A stretch of 64,000 nucleotides of DNA. It comes from G963676095 sp963676095 (lineage in GTDB: Bacteria > Bacteroidota > Bacteroidia > Bacteroidales > Prolixibacteraceae). The position numbers were made by a program, and so were the translations under genes. This document shows positions 25,054 through 35,016 of the stretch, piece by piece. The first letter of the stretch is position 1; every line of letters starts with the position of its first letter. The notes under the pieces were generated by a model. The model ran no database searches. It had not been told where the DNA came from and saw nothing but the letters and a program-made list of their open reading frames with translations. The DNA lies in the NCBI GenBank assembly GCA_963676095.1, contig OY781040.1:3100001-3164000 (forward strand), given 5' to 3'.

Positions 25054-27909
25054 ATGAAAAAACAATTGTGCTTCATGTTCATTGCAGGGATGGCATCTGC
25101 TTCATTTGTCTTATTACCAAAGGGGCAACATGAATCAGATGCCCGACCGGAGATTTACCATCATGGATGGATTGATTTAAACAAAAATGGGAAAAAGGAT
25201 ATTTACGAAGATCCTGCCGAGGACATTGACAAGCGTATCGATGATCTTTTGTCCCGGATGACGATTGACGAAAAGACCTGTCAAATGGTTACACTTTATG
25301 GCTATAAACGGGTTTTGAAAGATTCGCTGCCAACTGCGGATTGGAAAAATGAAATCTGGAAGGACGGGATCGGAGCAATTGATGAACATCTGAATGGTTT
25401 TCAGGGATGGGGCCGGCCCCCCATGGATAACATTTATTGCTGGCCTGCTTCCAATCATGCAAAAGCGTTGAACGAAGTGCAACGTTTTTTTATAGAAGAT
25501 ACCCGGCTGGGGATTCCGGCTGATTTTACCAACGAAGGGATCAGGGGGGTAGAAAACTATAAAGCAACCAACTTCCCGACGCAATTGGCTTTAGGGCAGA
25601 CCTGGGACAGGGAACTGATCCGCCAGGTTGGTTATATTACCGGCGAGGAGGCCCGTTTGCTGGGATATACGAATGTTTATGCTCCAATTCTGGATGTAGC
25701 GCGTGACCAGCGTTGGGGCCGGATGGAGGAATCATACGGAGAATCTCCTTTTTTGGTTGCTGAATTAGGGATTGCCATGACAAAAGGGATGCAGACCAAC
25801 TATCAGGTTGCTTCCACCGCTAAACATTATGCGATATACAGTAATAACAAAGGGGCCCGGGAAGGAATGGCCCGGGCAGATCCACAGATAGCTCCGCGCG
25901 AAACCTGGCTGATCCACCTGTATCCGTTTAAACGGGTTATCCGGGATGCCGGTTTGCTGGGAGTTATGAGTTCATACAACGATTATGACGGAATACCTAT
26001 TCAGGGCAGCTATTATTACCTGACAGAGATATTACGCAATCAGATGGGCTTTCATGGCTATATTGTTTCGGACAGTGATGCCGTCATTTATTTATACAAT
26101 AAGCACCATACTGCCTCAGACTATAAAGAAGCCGTCAGGCAGGCTGTTGAGGCCGGATTAAATGTCAGATGTACCTTCCGTTCGCCGGACTCTTTTGTAA
26201 AACCGTTGAGGGAGCTGGTTAAGGAAGGTAAAATTTCAGAAAAACTGATTGACCAACGGGTACGCGATATTTTGCGGGTAAAGTTTTTAACGGGGCAGTT
26301 TGACCATCCGTACATGGAAGATTACAAAAAAGCGGATGAAGTCGTAAATGGCAGCGCCAATCAACAGGTAGCTTTGCAGGCTTCCCGGGAATCGATTGTT
26401 CTGTTGAAAAATAGTAACAATACCCTGCCGCTTGATGCCAATCGTCTGAAACGGATTGCCGTTATTGGGCCAAATGCGGACGACGGCAGTTATGCATTGG
26501 GGCATTACGGGCCGTTGGGTGTTGAGGTGTCTACTGTTCTGGATGGCATAAAAGCAAAAGCAGGCAACCGGTTCGATGTTGTTTATGCCAAAGGTTGCGA
26601 TATTGTGGATGCCAACTGGCCTGACAGCGAAATCTTGCCGGCGCCTCTGACAGACGAAGAACAGGCAGGTATTGCTGATGCAGTAAACGCAGCGCAGTCA
26701 TCTGATTTATCGGTCGTTGTTCTGGGAGGGGGGCAGCGGACCTGTGGTGAAAACAAGTCACGGTCAAGTTTGAATTTGCCAGGAAGGCAACTGGATCTGA
26801 TAAAAGCTGTCTATGCAACAGGCAAGCCGGTTGTCCTGGTTGTTATCAGCGGGCGTCCCTTGTCAATAAACTGGTCTGTACAAAATATTCCGGCTATTTT
26901 GCAGGCTTTTTATCCCGGATCACAAGGAGGGAAAGCAATCGCTGACGTATTATTTGGTGATTATAATCCCGGAGGAAAGCTAACCGTTACGATTCCGAAG
27001 ACGGTTGGCCAGATTCCCTTTAATTTTCCTGCCAAGCCGAATTCACAGATTGATGCCTGGGGACAAAGCGGGTTGAATGGTTCACGGGCAAGGGTCAATG
27101 GAGCGTTGTTCCCATTCGGCTTTGGTTTAAGTTACACCGATTTTGTATATACAGACCTGAGGTTAAGTGCCGCGTCTGTTTTACCGGATCAAAATATACA
27201 GGTTTCATTCCGGGTTAAAAATGTTGGCAAACGTGAAGGGGATGAAGTCGTTCAGCTTTATTTAAGAGATTTGGTAAGTTCGGTTACAACTTACGAGAAG
27301 GTACTGAGGGGATTTGATCGTGTCCGGTTGAAGCCGGGAGAAGAGAAAAAGCTGAATTTTACTCTGACCCCGGAGGACTTGTCGCTGCTGGATAAGGATA
27401 TGAAAGAGGTTGTTGAACCGGGCCGCTTCAGGGTTATGGCAGGGGCCTCGTCTGAGGATATTCGCTTGCAGGATGAATTTGAAGTTGTATCAGAAGATGA
27501 TCGCTCAATTGCGGAAACTTCCGGATCGGTACTGAGCTATGTTCATGCTTCTGATAAGGAACAGGATCTTAAAAAATTATTCGACAAGGATACTCATACC
27601 TCTTGGGAAACAAAGTCGAAAGACGCTTATATCGATTTTGAATTAAAAGATCATGCCCGGCCGGATTCAATTGCTATTCAATGGGCAGACGGAGAAAAAG
27701 TCTCTTACCGTTTCGAGATTCAGTTGTCAGGAGGAGGCGGGCAGTTTATCCGGGTCTTCTCCGGGACGAGCAGCCGGGCAGCTGATTTTGAAACCTACCG
27801 GTTTAAAGGGTTTCCGGCAACCGACTTAAGATTGGTTTTCCATGGGAGTACCACGAATTCCAAAGTGGCTGCGGTGTCTGGTATATGTTTAAGTGAATTA
27901 AAATACTGA
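25054..27909 (+). CDS. GH3 family glycoside hydrolase with C-terminal discoidin-like domain
   Basis: A 951-aa protein from ATG 25054 (MKKQLCFMFIAGMASASF), secreted to the periplasm or surface. GH3 marks: DFTNEGIRGVENYKATNFPT, AKHYAIYSNNKGAREG, VMSSYNDYDGIPI, and GYIVSDSDAV with the nucleophile D340. The second domain carries GGGQRTCGENKSRSSLNLPG and VLVVISGRPLSINW. A fibronectin-III-like domain (YTDLRLSA...VLRGFDRVRLKPGE) follows. The last ~130 residues, after the usual GH3 end, form an extra F5/8C-like domain (LKKLFDKDTHTSWETKSK). GH3 enzymes release terminal beta-linked glucose, xylose or GlcNAc; the exact substrate cannot be read. It lies 18 bases upstream of the GH2 gene. Confidence 0.92.
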   Translation: MKKQLCFMFIAGMASASFVLLPKGQHESDARPEIYHHGWIDLNKNGKKDIYEDPAEDIDKRIDDLLSRMTIDEKTCQMVTLYGYKRVLKDSLPTADWKNEIWKDGIGAIDEHLNGFQGWGRPPMDNIYCWPASNHAKALNEVQRFFIEDTRLGIPADFTNEGIRGVENYKATNFPTQLALGQTWDRELIRQVGYITGEEARLLGYTNVYAPILDVARDQRWGRMEESYGESPFLVAELGIAMTKGMQTNYQVASTAKHYAIYSNNKGAREGMARADPQIAPRETWLIHLYPFKRVIRDAGLLGVMSSYNDYDGIPIQGSYYYLTEILRNQMGFHGYIVSDSDAVIYLYNKHHTASDYKEAVRQAVEAGLNVRCTFRSPDSFVKPLRELVKEGKISEKLIDQRVRDILRVKFLTGQFDHPYMEDYKKADEVVNGSANQQVALQASRESIVLLKNSNNTLPLDANRLKRIAVIGPNADDGSYALGHYGPLGVEVSTVLDGIKAKAGNRFDVVYAKGCDIVDANWPDSEILPAPLTDEEQAGIADAVNAAQSSDLSVVVLGGGQRTCGENKSRSSLNLPGRQLDLIKAVYATGKPVVLVVISGRPLSINWSVQNIPAILQAFYPGSQGGKAIADVLFGDYNPGGKLTVTIPKTVGQIPFNFPAKPNSQIDAWGQSGLNGSRARVNGALFPFGFGLSYTDFVYTDLRLSAASVLPDQNIQVSFRVKNVGKREGDEVVQLYLRDLVSSVTTYEKVLRGFDRVRLKPGEEKKLNFTLTPEDLSLLDKDMKEVVEPGRFRVMAGASSEDIRLQDEFEVVSEDDRSIAETSGSVLSYVHASDKEQDLKKLFDKDTHTSWETKSKDAYIDFELKDHARPDSIAIQWADGEKVSYRFEIQLSGGGGQFIRVFSGTSSRAADFETYRFKGFPATDLRLVFHGSTTNSKVAAVSGICLSELKY

Positions 27910-27927
27910 TCGAATAAAAAACTGTTT

Positions 27928-30393
27928 ATGTTTCAAAAAATAAAACTTGCATTTGTTACAGGTCTGTGCCTTCTTGTATTTAAAAGTCAGGGACAACGGA
28001 CTGAAGTAAGGCTGACCGATGGTTGGGAATACGTGAAAGGGGACCTGGGAGGGGTTTACGAAGCTCTGCGGACAGGAGAAGCGTCGTTGTTACCCAAATG
28101 GCAAAAAGTTTCGGTGCCGCATTGTTTTAATGAGTATGATGCTGTTGATCCGGATTTGCCTTATTATGAAGGCCCCGGATGGTATCGTACGTTTATTGCG
28201 GTTAACGATGAGGATCAGGGAAAACGGTATATTTTGCATTTCGAAGGCGCAGGGCAAAAAACAAAAGTGTTTATTTACGATCAATTGGTCGGAACACATA
28301 CCGGAGGGTATGATGAATTTTACATTGATATTACAGATGCCGTTCGAAATTACCGGGTTAACAAAGGGCGGTCAGGATCAGGAGAAAACCGTATTCCTCT
28401 GGTTGTTCGCTGCGATAATTCACGCGACCTGGAGATGATCCCTTCAGATCTGAGCGATTTCAATATTTATGGCGGATTATACCGGTATGTTGATTTGATT
28501 ACTGTTCCGGATATTTCTTTTCAGCAAATTCATATCGACACCAGATTAGACGATCGTTACAAGCAGGCACAGGTAACTGTTTCGCCTGAGTTTTATAATC
28601 CTTTAGCCATCAGTGAAGCAGTGACTGTTCATTATGCCGTAATTGATCCGTCTGGAAAGGAGGTTCAGACGGGTACCGTTGACGCTTCTGCTCCGGACAC
28701 CGCTAAATTCCGATATACGGTGGATATCGCGCATCCTGTGTTATGGTCGGTCGATCAGCCTCAGCTATACACGTTGAAAGCTATTCTTGAGACCAGTAAC
28801 GGAAAGGATGAGTTTATTCAGCAATTCGGGCTGCGTAATTTTAAGTTTATACCTCACGGTCCGTTCTTGTTGAACGGGAAACGGCTTTTTCTCCGGGGGA
28901 CCCACCGTCACGAAGATCATGCCGGCCTGGGAGCTGCCATGCCTGATCGTTTAATACTGAAAGAAATGAAGATGATTAAGGATATGGGGGCTAATTTTAT
29001 TCGCCTTGGCCATTATCAACAGTCTAAAACGGTTTTGAATGCCTGCGATAGCCTGGGTATACTTGTCTGGGAAGAGATTCCATGGTGCCGTGGCGGATTG
29101 GGTAACGATGTTTATAAGGAGCAGGCACGCCGGATGCTTACGAATATGATCAATCAGCATTACAATCATCCTTCAGTTATAATTTGGGGTTTAGGTAATG
29201 AAAATGACTGGCCCGGTGATTTTCCCGGTTTCGCGAAAGAAAAAATCCGGGAATTTATGACGGAGTTGAATGATTTGTCGCATAAGCTTGATTCCGTCCG
29301 GAAAACAGCGATCCGTCGCTGCGATTTTTGTTCGGATATTGTAGATGTTTACTCTCCTTCAATTTGGGCTGGTTGGTACCGGGGAAACTTTACGGAGTAT
29401 ACGAATGTGTCAAAAGAATGGAATGATAAGGTGAATGTTTTTCTTCATGCCGAATGGGGAGCGAGCAGTCATGCCAGGCGTCATTCCGAAGATCCGGATA
29501 AAGGATTGGAAAGTATTTCGACCGGAAAAGGGACTGATGAGCGAAGTGGCGATTTTCTTCTTACCGGCGGAAATGCCAGGGTTTCGAAAGATGGCGACTG
29601 GTCGGAAACGTATGCCTGCAACCTGATTGACTGGCATTTGAAAGAACAGGAAAAAATGGAGGATTGGCATGTGGGAACGGCTTTTTGGGTGTTTAAAGAC
29701 TTTTCAACGCCTTTGCGTCCTGATAACCCGATTCCCTATGTGAATCAGAAAGGTGTTGTTGAAAGGGATTTGACACCGAAGGAATCTTATTATGTGTTCC
29801 AGTCGTATTGGGCAAAAAAGCCGATGGTGCACCTTTACGGACATACCTGGCCCGTAAGATGGGGGGACCGTGATGAACTGAAAATGGTGAAAGTTTATTC
29901 CAATTGTGATCAGGCTGAACTTTTTCTTAACGGGAAATCAATGGGGGTGCGTCACCGTGACAGCCAAAATTTTCCGGCAGCTGGTTTGCGTTGGATGGTG
30001 AAGTTTAGGGAAGGGGAAAATCATCTTAAAGTTATTGCACGGAAAGGTAACGAACTGCTGACGGACTCTCTTTCCCAGGGCTATCAGGCAGAAAAATGGG
30101 GAAAACCGGTTTTCTTAAGATTAACTGAGGTCAGCCGGTCTGCCGGAACAGTTCTTCTAGAAGCGAAAGCTTTCGACCGGAACAATATTTTCTGTCCGGA
30201 TGCCAAAAACCGGGTTCGTTTTAGTCTTGCAGGGGAAGGTTCACTAATCGATGATTTGGGAACTTCAACCGGGTCTCGGGTGATTGAATTATATAACGGA
30301 CGAGCTTTGATTTCTGTTAATCTGACAGGCAATGCCGTTGTTTGCGTGACCTCTTCCGGGTTGGAACCAGGGTCTGTCAAGCTTGATGAATAG
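27928..30393 (+). CDS. GH2 family glycoside hydrolase (beta-galactosidase-like)
   Basis: An 821-aa protein with signal peptide (AFVTGLCLLVFKSQG). The order is a jelly-roll N-domain (WQKVSVPHCFNEYDAVDPDL; HFEGAGQKTKVFIYDQLVG), an immunoglobulin-like domain and a TIM barrel. Key residues: LFLRGTHRHEDHAGLG, IIWGLGNENDWPGDF with acid/base E425, and FLHAEWGASSH with putative nucleophile E509. The C-terminal domains (VKVYSNCDQAELFLNGKSMG) match the DUF4982-like tail of Bacteroidetes GH2 proteins. Family members act on beta-galactosides, beta-glucuronides or beta-mannosides. It is the last enzyme of PUL 1 before a terminator. Confidence 0.92.
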   Translation: MFQKIKLAFVTGLCLLVFKSQGQRTEVRLTDGWEYVKGDLGGVYEALRTGEASLLPKWQKVSVPHCFNEYDAVDPDLPYYEGPGWYRTFIAVNDEDQGKRYILHFEGAGQKTKVFIYDQLVGTHTGGYDEFYIDITDAVRNYRVNKGRSGSGENRIPLVVRCDNSRDLEMIPSDLSDFNIYGGLYRYVDLITVPDISFQQIHIDTRLDDRYKQAQVTVSPEFYNPLAISEAVTVHYAVIDPSGKEVQTGTVDASAPDTAKFRYTVDIAHPVLWSVDQPQLYTLKAILETSNGKDEFIQQFGLRNFKFIPHGPFLLNGKRLFLRGTHRHEDHAGLGAAMPDRLILKEMKMIKDMGANFIRLGHYQQSKTVLNACDSLGILVWEEIPWCRGGLGNDVYKEQARRMLTNMINQHYNHPSVIIWGLGNENDWPGDFPGFAKEKIREFMTELNDLSHKLDSVRKTAIRRCDFCSDIVDVYSPSIWAGWYRGNFTEYTNVSKEWNDKVNVFLHAEWGASSHARRHSEDPDKGLESISTGKGTDERSGDFLLTGGNARVSKDGDWSETYACNLIDWHLKEQEKMEDWHVGTAFWVFKDFSTPLRPDNPIPYVNQKGVVERDLTPKESYYVFQSYWAKKPMVHLYGHTWPVRWGDRDELKMVKVYSNCDQAELFLNGKSMGVRHRDSQNFPAAGLRWMVKFREGENHLKVIARKGNELLTDSLSQGYQAEKWGKPVFLRLTEVSRSAGTVLLEAKAFDRNNIFCPDAKNRVRFSLAGEGSLIDDLGTSTGSRVIELYNGRALISVNLTGNAVVCVTSSGLEPGSVKLDE

Positions 30394-30457
30394 ATGTTCC
30401 AATTATGCCAGGTGTTTTGATTTTTTTGTTTTTGACAGTAAATAAATTATTAGGAAG

Positions 30458-30499
30458 GCAAAAGAGGTGAGTATTCGTGTGCTCGCCTCCTTTGCTTTT
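30458..30499 (+). terminator. Rho-independent terminator of PUL 1 enzymes
   Basis: The arm gcaaaagaggtgag pairs with ctcgcctcctttgc (GU pairs allowed) around a 10-base loop and is followed by ttttg. It sits 65 bases after the GH2 stop. Confidence 0.7.
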
Positions 30500-30607
30500 G
30501 GCTCTATCGATTTTGTTGATTAGAAAAAATTAGATCATAAATATTTTCTGAATACTGGGAGGATTTGTACATTGGGAGGGAAATTTGGATATAAATCAGT
30601 TGATTAA

Positions 30608-33600
30608 GTGGATATTTTTCGTGTTTTAATAAATATCATCTTTCTGTTGCTTGCTTTCCTTACGGGATATAGCCAGGAAGATATGATTGTACGCCAGTAC
30701 AACAAATCAAAAGGTTTGTCTCAGAATACGGTTTTTGACATTGCCCAGGATGCCGATGGTTTTATTTGGCTTGCAACACGTGAAGGGCTGAATAAATTTG
30801 ACGGACGTAATTTCTTTGTTTATCGCAATACCCCATCAGAATCAAGCTCCATCGCTTATAATGATTTGCGTAAACTTTACTGGGATAAAACGCTGAATAA
30901 ACTGTGGATCGCCACATTGGATGGCTTAAGCTTATATGATCCGGTGACAGACCGTTTTAGCAATTATAACTTCAAAAAGTCGGACTGGGAGATCAATGCC
31001 ATATTCAGTGTTACAAGGGATAAATCCGGACGACTGTGGATCGGGGCGAACTCCGGTTTGATCCGGTTTGATGAAAAAACGAATGATTTTCAATTTTTTC
31101 AGCGCAGTACGGATGGATATAATCTGAGCGTTGTTTCATTCGTATTCCAGGATCGGCGTGATATATTGTGGGTGGGGACAAAAAATGGACTCTTTAACAT
31201 CACGGTCGGGGGAAAAACTATTATAAAACGGGCCGATGCCGGCTATCCGGCCCTTGGTAAATATGCCGGACTGTATATGCAGACGATAGCGGAGGACAAA
31301 AAAGGGCAAATCTGGCTTGGAACCTTTGATTCAGGAGCTATTCGTTTTTCTGTGGAATCTCATCAGATACTGGAGTTGAAGCATAATGAAAACAAGGCCG
31401 GAATGTTGTTGCATAACAATGTCAGGACCATTCTTTGCAATCAGGACCATGTTTTACTGGGGACCCTTTCGGGGCTAAATCAATATGACCTGGAAACGCA
31501 GAGACTGGAGAAAGTCAATCTCGTTAATGAGTCGGGTGAGAATACTGAAGGTAATACATCGATCCGGTCCTTGTTCCTGGATTCGAATGGCGGATTGTGG
31601 ATAGGGACTTTTTTTGAGGGGGTGTTGTATTATGATCAAAGACTGGCACGGTTTCAGCCTATTAATTATATCCCGGATTATAATAACGTGATCAGTTCGT
31701 TTTCAGAAGATGTTTTAGGCCGGTTATGGATAGGAACAGAAGGCGGAGGTTTATGTATAAAAGGGCAGGGCCAAATTAAAAAATACAGGCATAATACAGA
31801 TGTGAGGAATTCACTGTGTGGAAATAATATAAAGTGTATTAAACAAAACAATGGAAAGTTTTGGATTGGCACCTATCAGAATGGATTGTGTGTAACTGAA
31901 GATCCCGGTAAGGGATTTCAGTCATTCGCGCAGACCCCTGGCAATCCGGCTTCATTGTCAAATAATAACGTATATGATTTGCTTCCGGACCTTAACTGGC
32001 TTTGGGTTGCAACATATGGCGGTGGGTTAAACCGGATGAATTTAAAATCCAAAATTTTTGTTCATTATGTCCATCATGAAGAAGATAGTACATCCCTTAG
32101 TTCAGATTTTTGTCGCGTAATCTTTAAAGATAAAGGGAACAGGATCTGGATTGGGACGAATGACGGGCTTAACCTTTTGGAAGAGGGGGAGGCGCTTTTT
32201 TTTAAGCGGTATGTCCTGGGCGTAAGGATTTATTCTATCCAGCAGACTGATTCAAATGGTTTATGGCTGGGGACTTTTCAGAAAGGGTTGCTTTACTTTA
32301 GTTTTCGAACCTTGCAGGCAAGGCCGGTATTGGGGAATAAAGAAATTGCACAGGCTTCCGTATACAGTATCCTGAGTGAGAATAATAACTACATTTGGCT
32401 GTCGTCCAATGCCGGAATATTCCGGTTCGATATCAAGAAAAACTTATTTAATTCATTCGTTTTTACTGGAAAGCTCAATACGCTGGAATATAATTATAAT
32501 GCATGTTTTAAAGCTTCCAACGGTAAATATTATTTCGGGACCACGGATGGCTATGTTACTTTCAGTCCGGACAAGTTTACATTTAGTGATTTTAAACCTC
32601 CCCTGGTTTTTACTTACCTTGATGTACTGGGCGAACGTGTGCGGAATGATACCCTTAACGGTATTCTTTCTGAAAATATAAATTATGCGAAAAAGATTGT
32701 ATTTGATTACGGTAAAGCCAATTTTACAATTGGTTTTGCCAGCCTGGATTATTTTAATCCGCAGTCTGCCAGGTATGCCTATAAAATGGACGGTATTGAG
32801 AGGAGCTGGGTCGAAACCGGCATGCCTATGGCTACTTATACAATACAACGGCCGGGGGAATATACATTATTTGTAAAATCGACAGACGGGGAAGGATTTT
32901 GGAATCCAAATGTGAAACAGATTTTCATTGAAGTCCGTCCTCCCTGGTGGAGATCAGATACCGCTTATTTTGTATATTGCTTTTTACTATTTATCCTGGG
33001 GGCTGCTTTGTGGCAATATCTTCGGTTAAGGCATTCGTTCCGGATGGAACAACTGGTTAATCAGCAGCAGGCCGAGATAAATAAAATGAAATTGAATTTT
33101 TTTACAAATGTAACTCATGAGTTTCGTACCCCTTTAACGTTAATATTAGGTCCTTTGAAGGATGTCGTCCGCTTTTATGAGGGGACGGAACACGAGCCTA
33201 AGCTTAAGATTATTCTGAAGAATGCAACCCGGTTGCTGAATCTTACAAATCAGCTGATGTCTTTTCGTACGCTTGAAGAAGGCCATTCCAAAATAAACGT
33301 TTCCGCTCAGGATATTGTGACGTTTGTGCACGAAATATTTCTGATGTTTAGCGATAAGGCCGTACGCCATGGGATCCGGTACAATTTTAAGACGGATAAG
33401 CCGGAAATTATCGTGTGGTATGATAAAGATATGATCGAGAAAGTATTTTACAATTTACTTTCGAATGCTTTCAAATTTGTTCCCGAAGGAGGCATGATCG
33501 GGCTGGAAATATCCGTTGAAGGAAATTCTGTTACAATACGGGTTAAAGATAACGGCCGGGGGATCAAACCCCAGAATCTGGATAAAATTTTTGACCGGTA

Positions 33601-34642
33601 TTATGAAGATTCGACCAACGGACAGGAACATGGTTATGGAATCGGCCTGGCCATGAGTAAAGATTTTATTGCCCTCCATCACGGGGCCATTGTTGCGGAA
33701 AGCCAATATGGAGAAGGGGCAGTATTTACAGTACAGTTACCTCTGGGGCATGAACATTTTAAAGCTGAGGAATTGGATCTTTCCTCTTTGAAAGATAATG
33801 ATATCGCAAATTATATTACGCTTGACACGGTTGAAAATACGCCTGAAAACGCATTTGCGGACCCTAAAGCTCTTACAGACGATAAAGATGTCCTTTTAAT
33901 TATTGAAGATAATGAAGAAATTGCCAAGTATATCTGCTCAATTTTTTCCGGTCATTTTCAGGTTATTTGGGCTGCCAACGGGAAAGAGGGCTTAAAACTG
34001 GCTTACTCGGCAATGCCCGGTATTATTGTAAGCGATGTTTTAATGCCCGAAATGGACGGCATAACGTTTTGTCAGAGATTGAAATCAGAGCTGGCAATCA
34101 GCCATATCCCCGTTATCCTGTTAACAGCCCGTACTTCCTCTCTCTATGAAATGGAGGGCCTTAAAATCGGTGCAGATGATTATATAACAAAGCCGTTTGA
34201 TCCGGAATTGTTAAAGTTGAAGGTTATCAATATTGCAAAAACGAGGATGAGGCTTTATCACAAAATTGAAGTTGACAATTCTTTTAATCCCCGGGAAGTT
34301 GTTATGCCTTCACCAGATCAGGATTTTTTAGCCAGGCTGTTTGAACTGATCGAGTCAAACATCGAAAATCCGGAATTTGACATCGAACAATTTGCCCAGG
34401 AGATTGGCTTAAGCAGATCCTTATTTTTTAAAAAAGTGAAGGTACTGACGAATCAAACGCCTAAAGGGCTACTGGTTAGTATGCGTCTTAAGAGGGCGTC
34501 ACAGTTGTTGAATGGGAAAAGTTTGTCGGTATCGGAGGTGGCTTATTCTGTTGGTTTTAATGATCCGAAATATTTTGCGAAATGTTTTAAAAAGGTTTAT
34601 AACGTGCTGCCTTCGGAATATAAAGGGATAGATGAAGACTGA
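30608..34642 (+). CDS. Hybrid two-component system sensor/AraC regulator (HTCS)
   Basis: A 1344-aa protein beginning with GTG at 30608 and a signal peptide (LINIIFLLLAFLTGYSQ). About 14 Reg_prop propeller repeats follow (for example GFIWLATREGLNKFDG, RLWIGANSGLIRFDE), forming the periplasmic sensor, then a Y_Y_Y domain and one transmembrane segment near 785-807. The kinase has H837 (VTHEFRTPLTLILGPL), the N-box NLLSNAFKFV and DNGRGI. The receiver has IIEDNEEI, phospho-acceptor D1143 (VSDVLMPEMDG) and ITKPF. An AraC DNA-binding domain ends the protein (EIGLSRSLFFKKVKVLTNQT). It senses an oligosaccharide and activates a PUL. It could serve PUL 1, PUL 2 or both, as it lies between them on the same strand. 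Confidence 0.95.
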   Translation: MDIFRVLINIIFLLLAFLTGYSQEDMIVRQYNKSKGLSQNTVFDIAQDADGFIWLATREGLNKFDGRNFFVYRNTPSESSSIAYNDLRKLYWDKTLNKLWIATLDGLSLYDPVTDRFSNYNFKKSDWEINAIFSVTRDKSGRLWIGANSGLIRFDEKTNDFQFFQRSTDGYNLSVVSFVFQDRRDILWVGTKNGLFNITVGGKTIIKRADAGYPALGKYAGLYMQTIAEDKKGQIWLGTFDSGAIRFSVESHQILELKHNENKAGMLLHNNVRTILCNQDHVLLGTLSGLNQYDLETQRLEKVNLVNESGENTEGNTSIRSLFLDSNGGLWIGTFFEGVLYYDQRLARFQPINYIPDYNNVISSFSEDVLGRLWIGTEGGGLCIKGQGQIKKYRHNTDVRNSLCGNNIKCIKQNNGKFWIGTYQNGLCVTEDPGKGFQSFAQTPGNPASLSNNNVYDLLPDLNWLWVATYGGGLNRMNLKSKIFVHYVHHEEDSTSLSSDFCRVIFKDKGNRIWIGTNDGLNLLEEGEALFFKRYVLGVRIYSIQQTDSNGLWLGTFQKGLLYFSFRTLQARPVLGNKEIAQASVYSILSENNNYIWLSSNAGIFRFDIKKNLFNSFVFTGKLNTLEYNYNACFKASNGKYYFGTTDGYVTFSPDKFTFSDFKPPLVFTYLDVLGERVRNDTLNGILSENINYAKKIVFDYGKANFTIGFASLDYFNPQSARYAYKMDGIERSWVETGMPMATYTIQRPGEYTLFVKSTDGEGFWNPNVKQIFIEVRPPWWRSDTAYFVYCFLLFILGAALWQYLRLRHSFRMEQLVNQQQAEINKMKLNFFTNVTHEFRTPLTLILGPLKDVVRFYEGTEHEPKLKIILKNATRLLNLTNQLMSFRTLEEGHSKINVSAQDIVTFVHEIFLMFSDKAVRHGIRYNFKTDKPEIIVWYDKDMIEKVFYNLLSNAFKFVPEGGMIGLEISVEGNSVTIRVKDNGRGIKPQNLDKIFDRYYEDSTNGQEHGYGIGLAMSKDFIALHHGAIVAESQYGEGAVFTVQLPLGHEHFKAEELDLSSLKDNDIANYITLDTVENTPENAFADPKALTDDKDVLLIIEDNEEIAKYICSIFSGHFQVIWAANGKEGLKLAYSAMPGIIVSDVLMPEMDGITFCQRLKSELAISHIPVILLTARTSSLYEMEGLKIGADDYITKPFDPELLKLKVINIAKTRMRLYHKIEVDNSFNPREVVMPSPDQDFLARLFELIESNIENPEFDIEQFAQEIGLSRSLFFKKVKVLTNQTPKGLLVSMRLKRASQLLNGKSLSVSEVAYSVGFNDPKYFAKCFKKVYNVLPSEYKGIDED

Positions 34643-35016
34643 ACAAGCCACTGATTGCCTGGTCGTATTCCTTATTTTTATCATGTTGCTTATCCGGGAT
34701 TACCTGCTTTCCGTAAGATTATCATTACTGTCGTGTTGATGGGGGTATTCTATCGCCGTAATTTTCTATGTATTAATAGTATTTCTTCCCTTTGATTGAA
34801 TTGGAACGGTTTTGAGATTTTATTCCTCCTTATCTGGACTTTTTTAAACATTCCCCAATGACGAAAAGGTCATCTTTGTTATCCAAACGATAATTTATTT
34901 GAAAACGTTTTAAATTCTGAAATCTAGGAACGGACATGAGTGCCTCCTTTTCTCACAGGAGCGTGGTTAAGATGGCAAGTTTCATGTGGAAACTAAAAAC
35001 CAAATTATTAAAGTAT
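34643..35016 (+). other. Intergenic leader of PUL 2
   Basis: This stretch of 374 bases holds no convincing gene. An in-frame extension of the next gene (from 34936) lacks a signal-like start and is probably leader. No perfect TAnnTTTG promoter was found; ttatttgaaa near 34897 is one mismatch away. Confidence 0.4.

Noticed and set aside
30700..32500. Repeated W-[IL]-[GA]-T/N-x2-G-L pattern in the HTCS gene
   Set aside because: These are ordinary Reg_prop propeller blades of HTCS sensors, not an unusual repeat.
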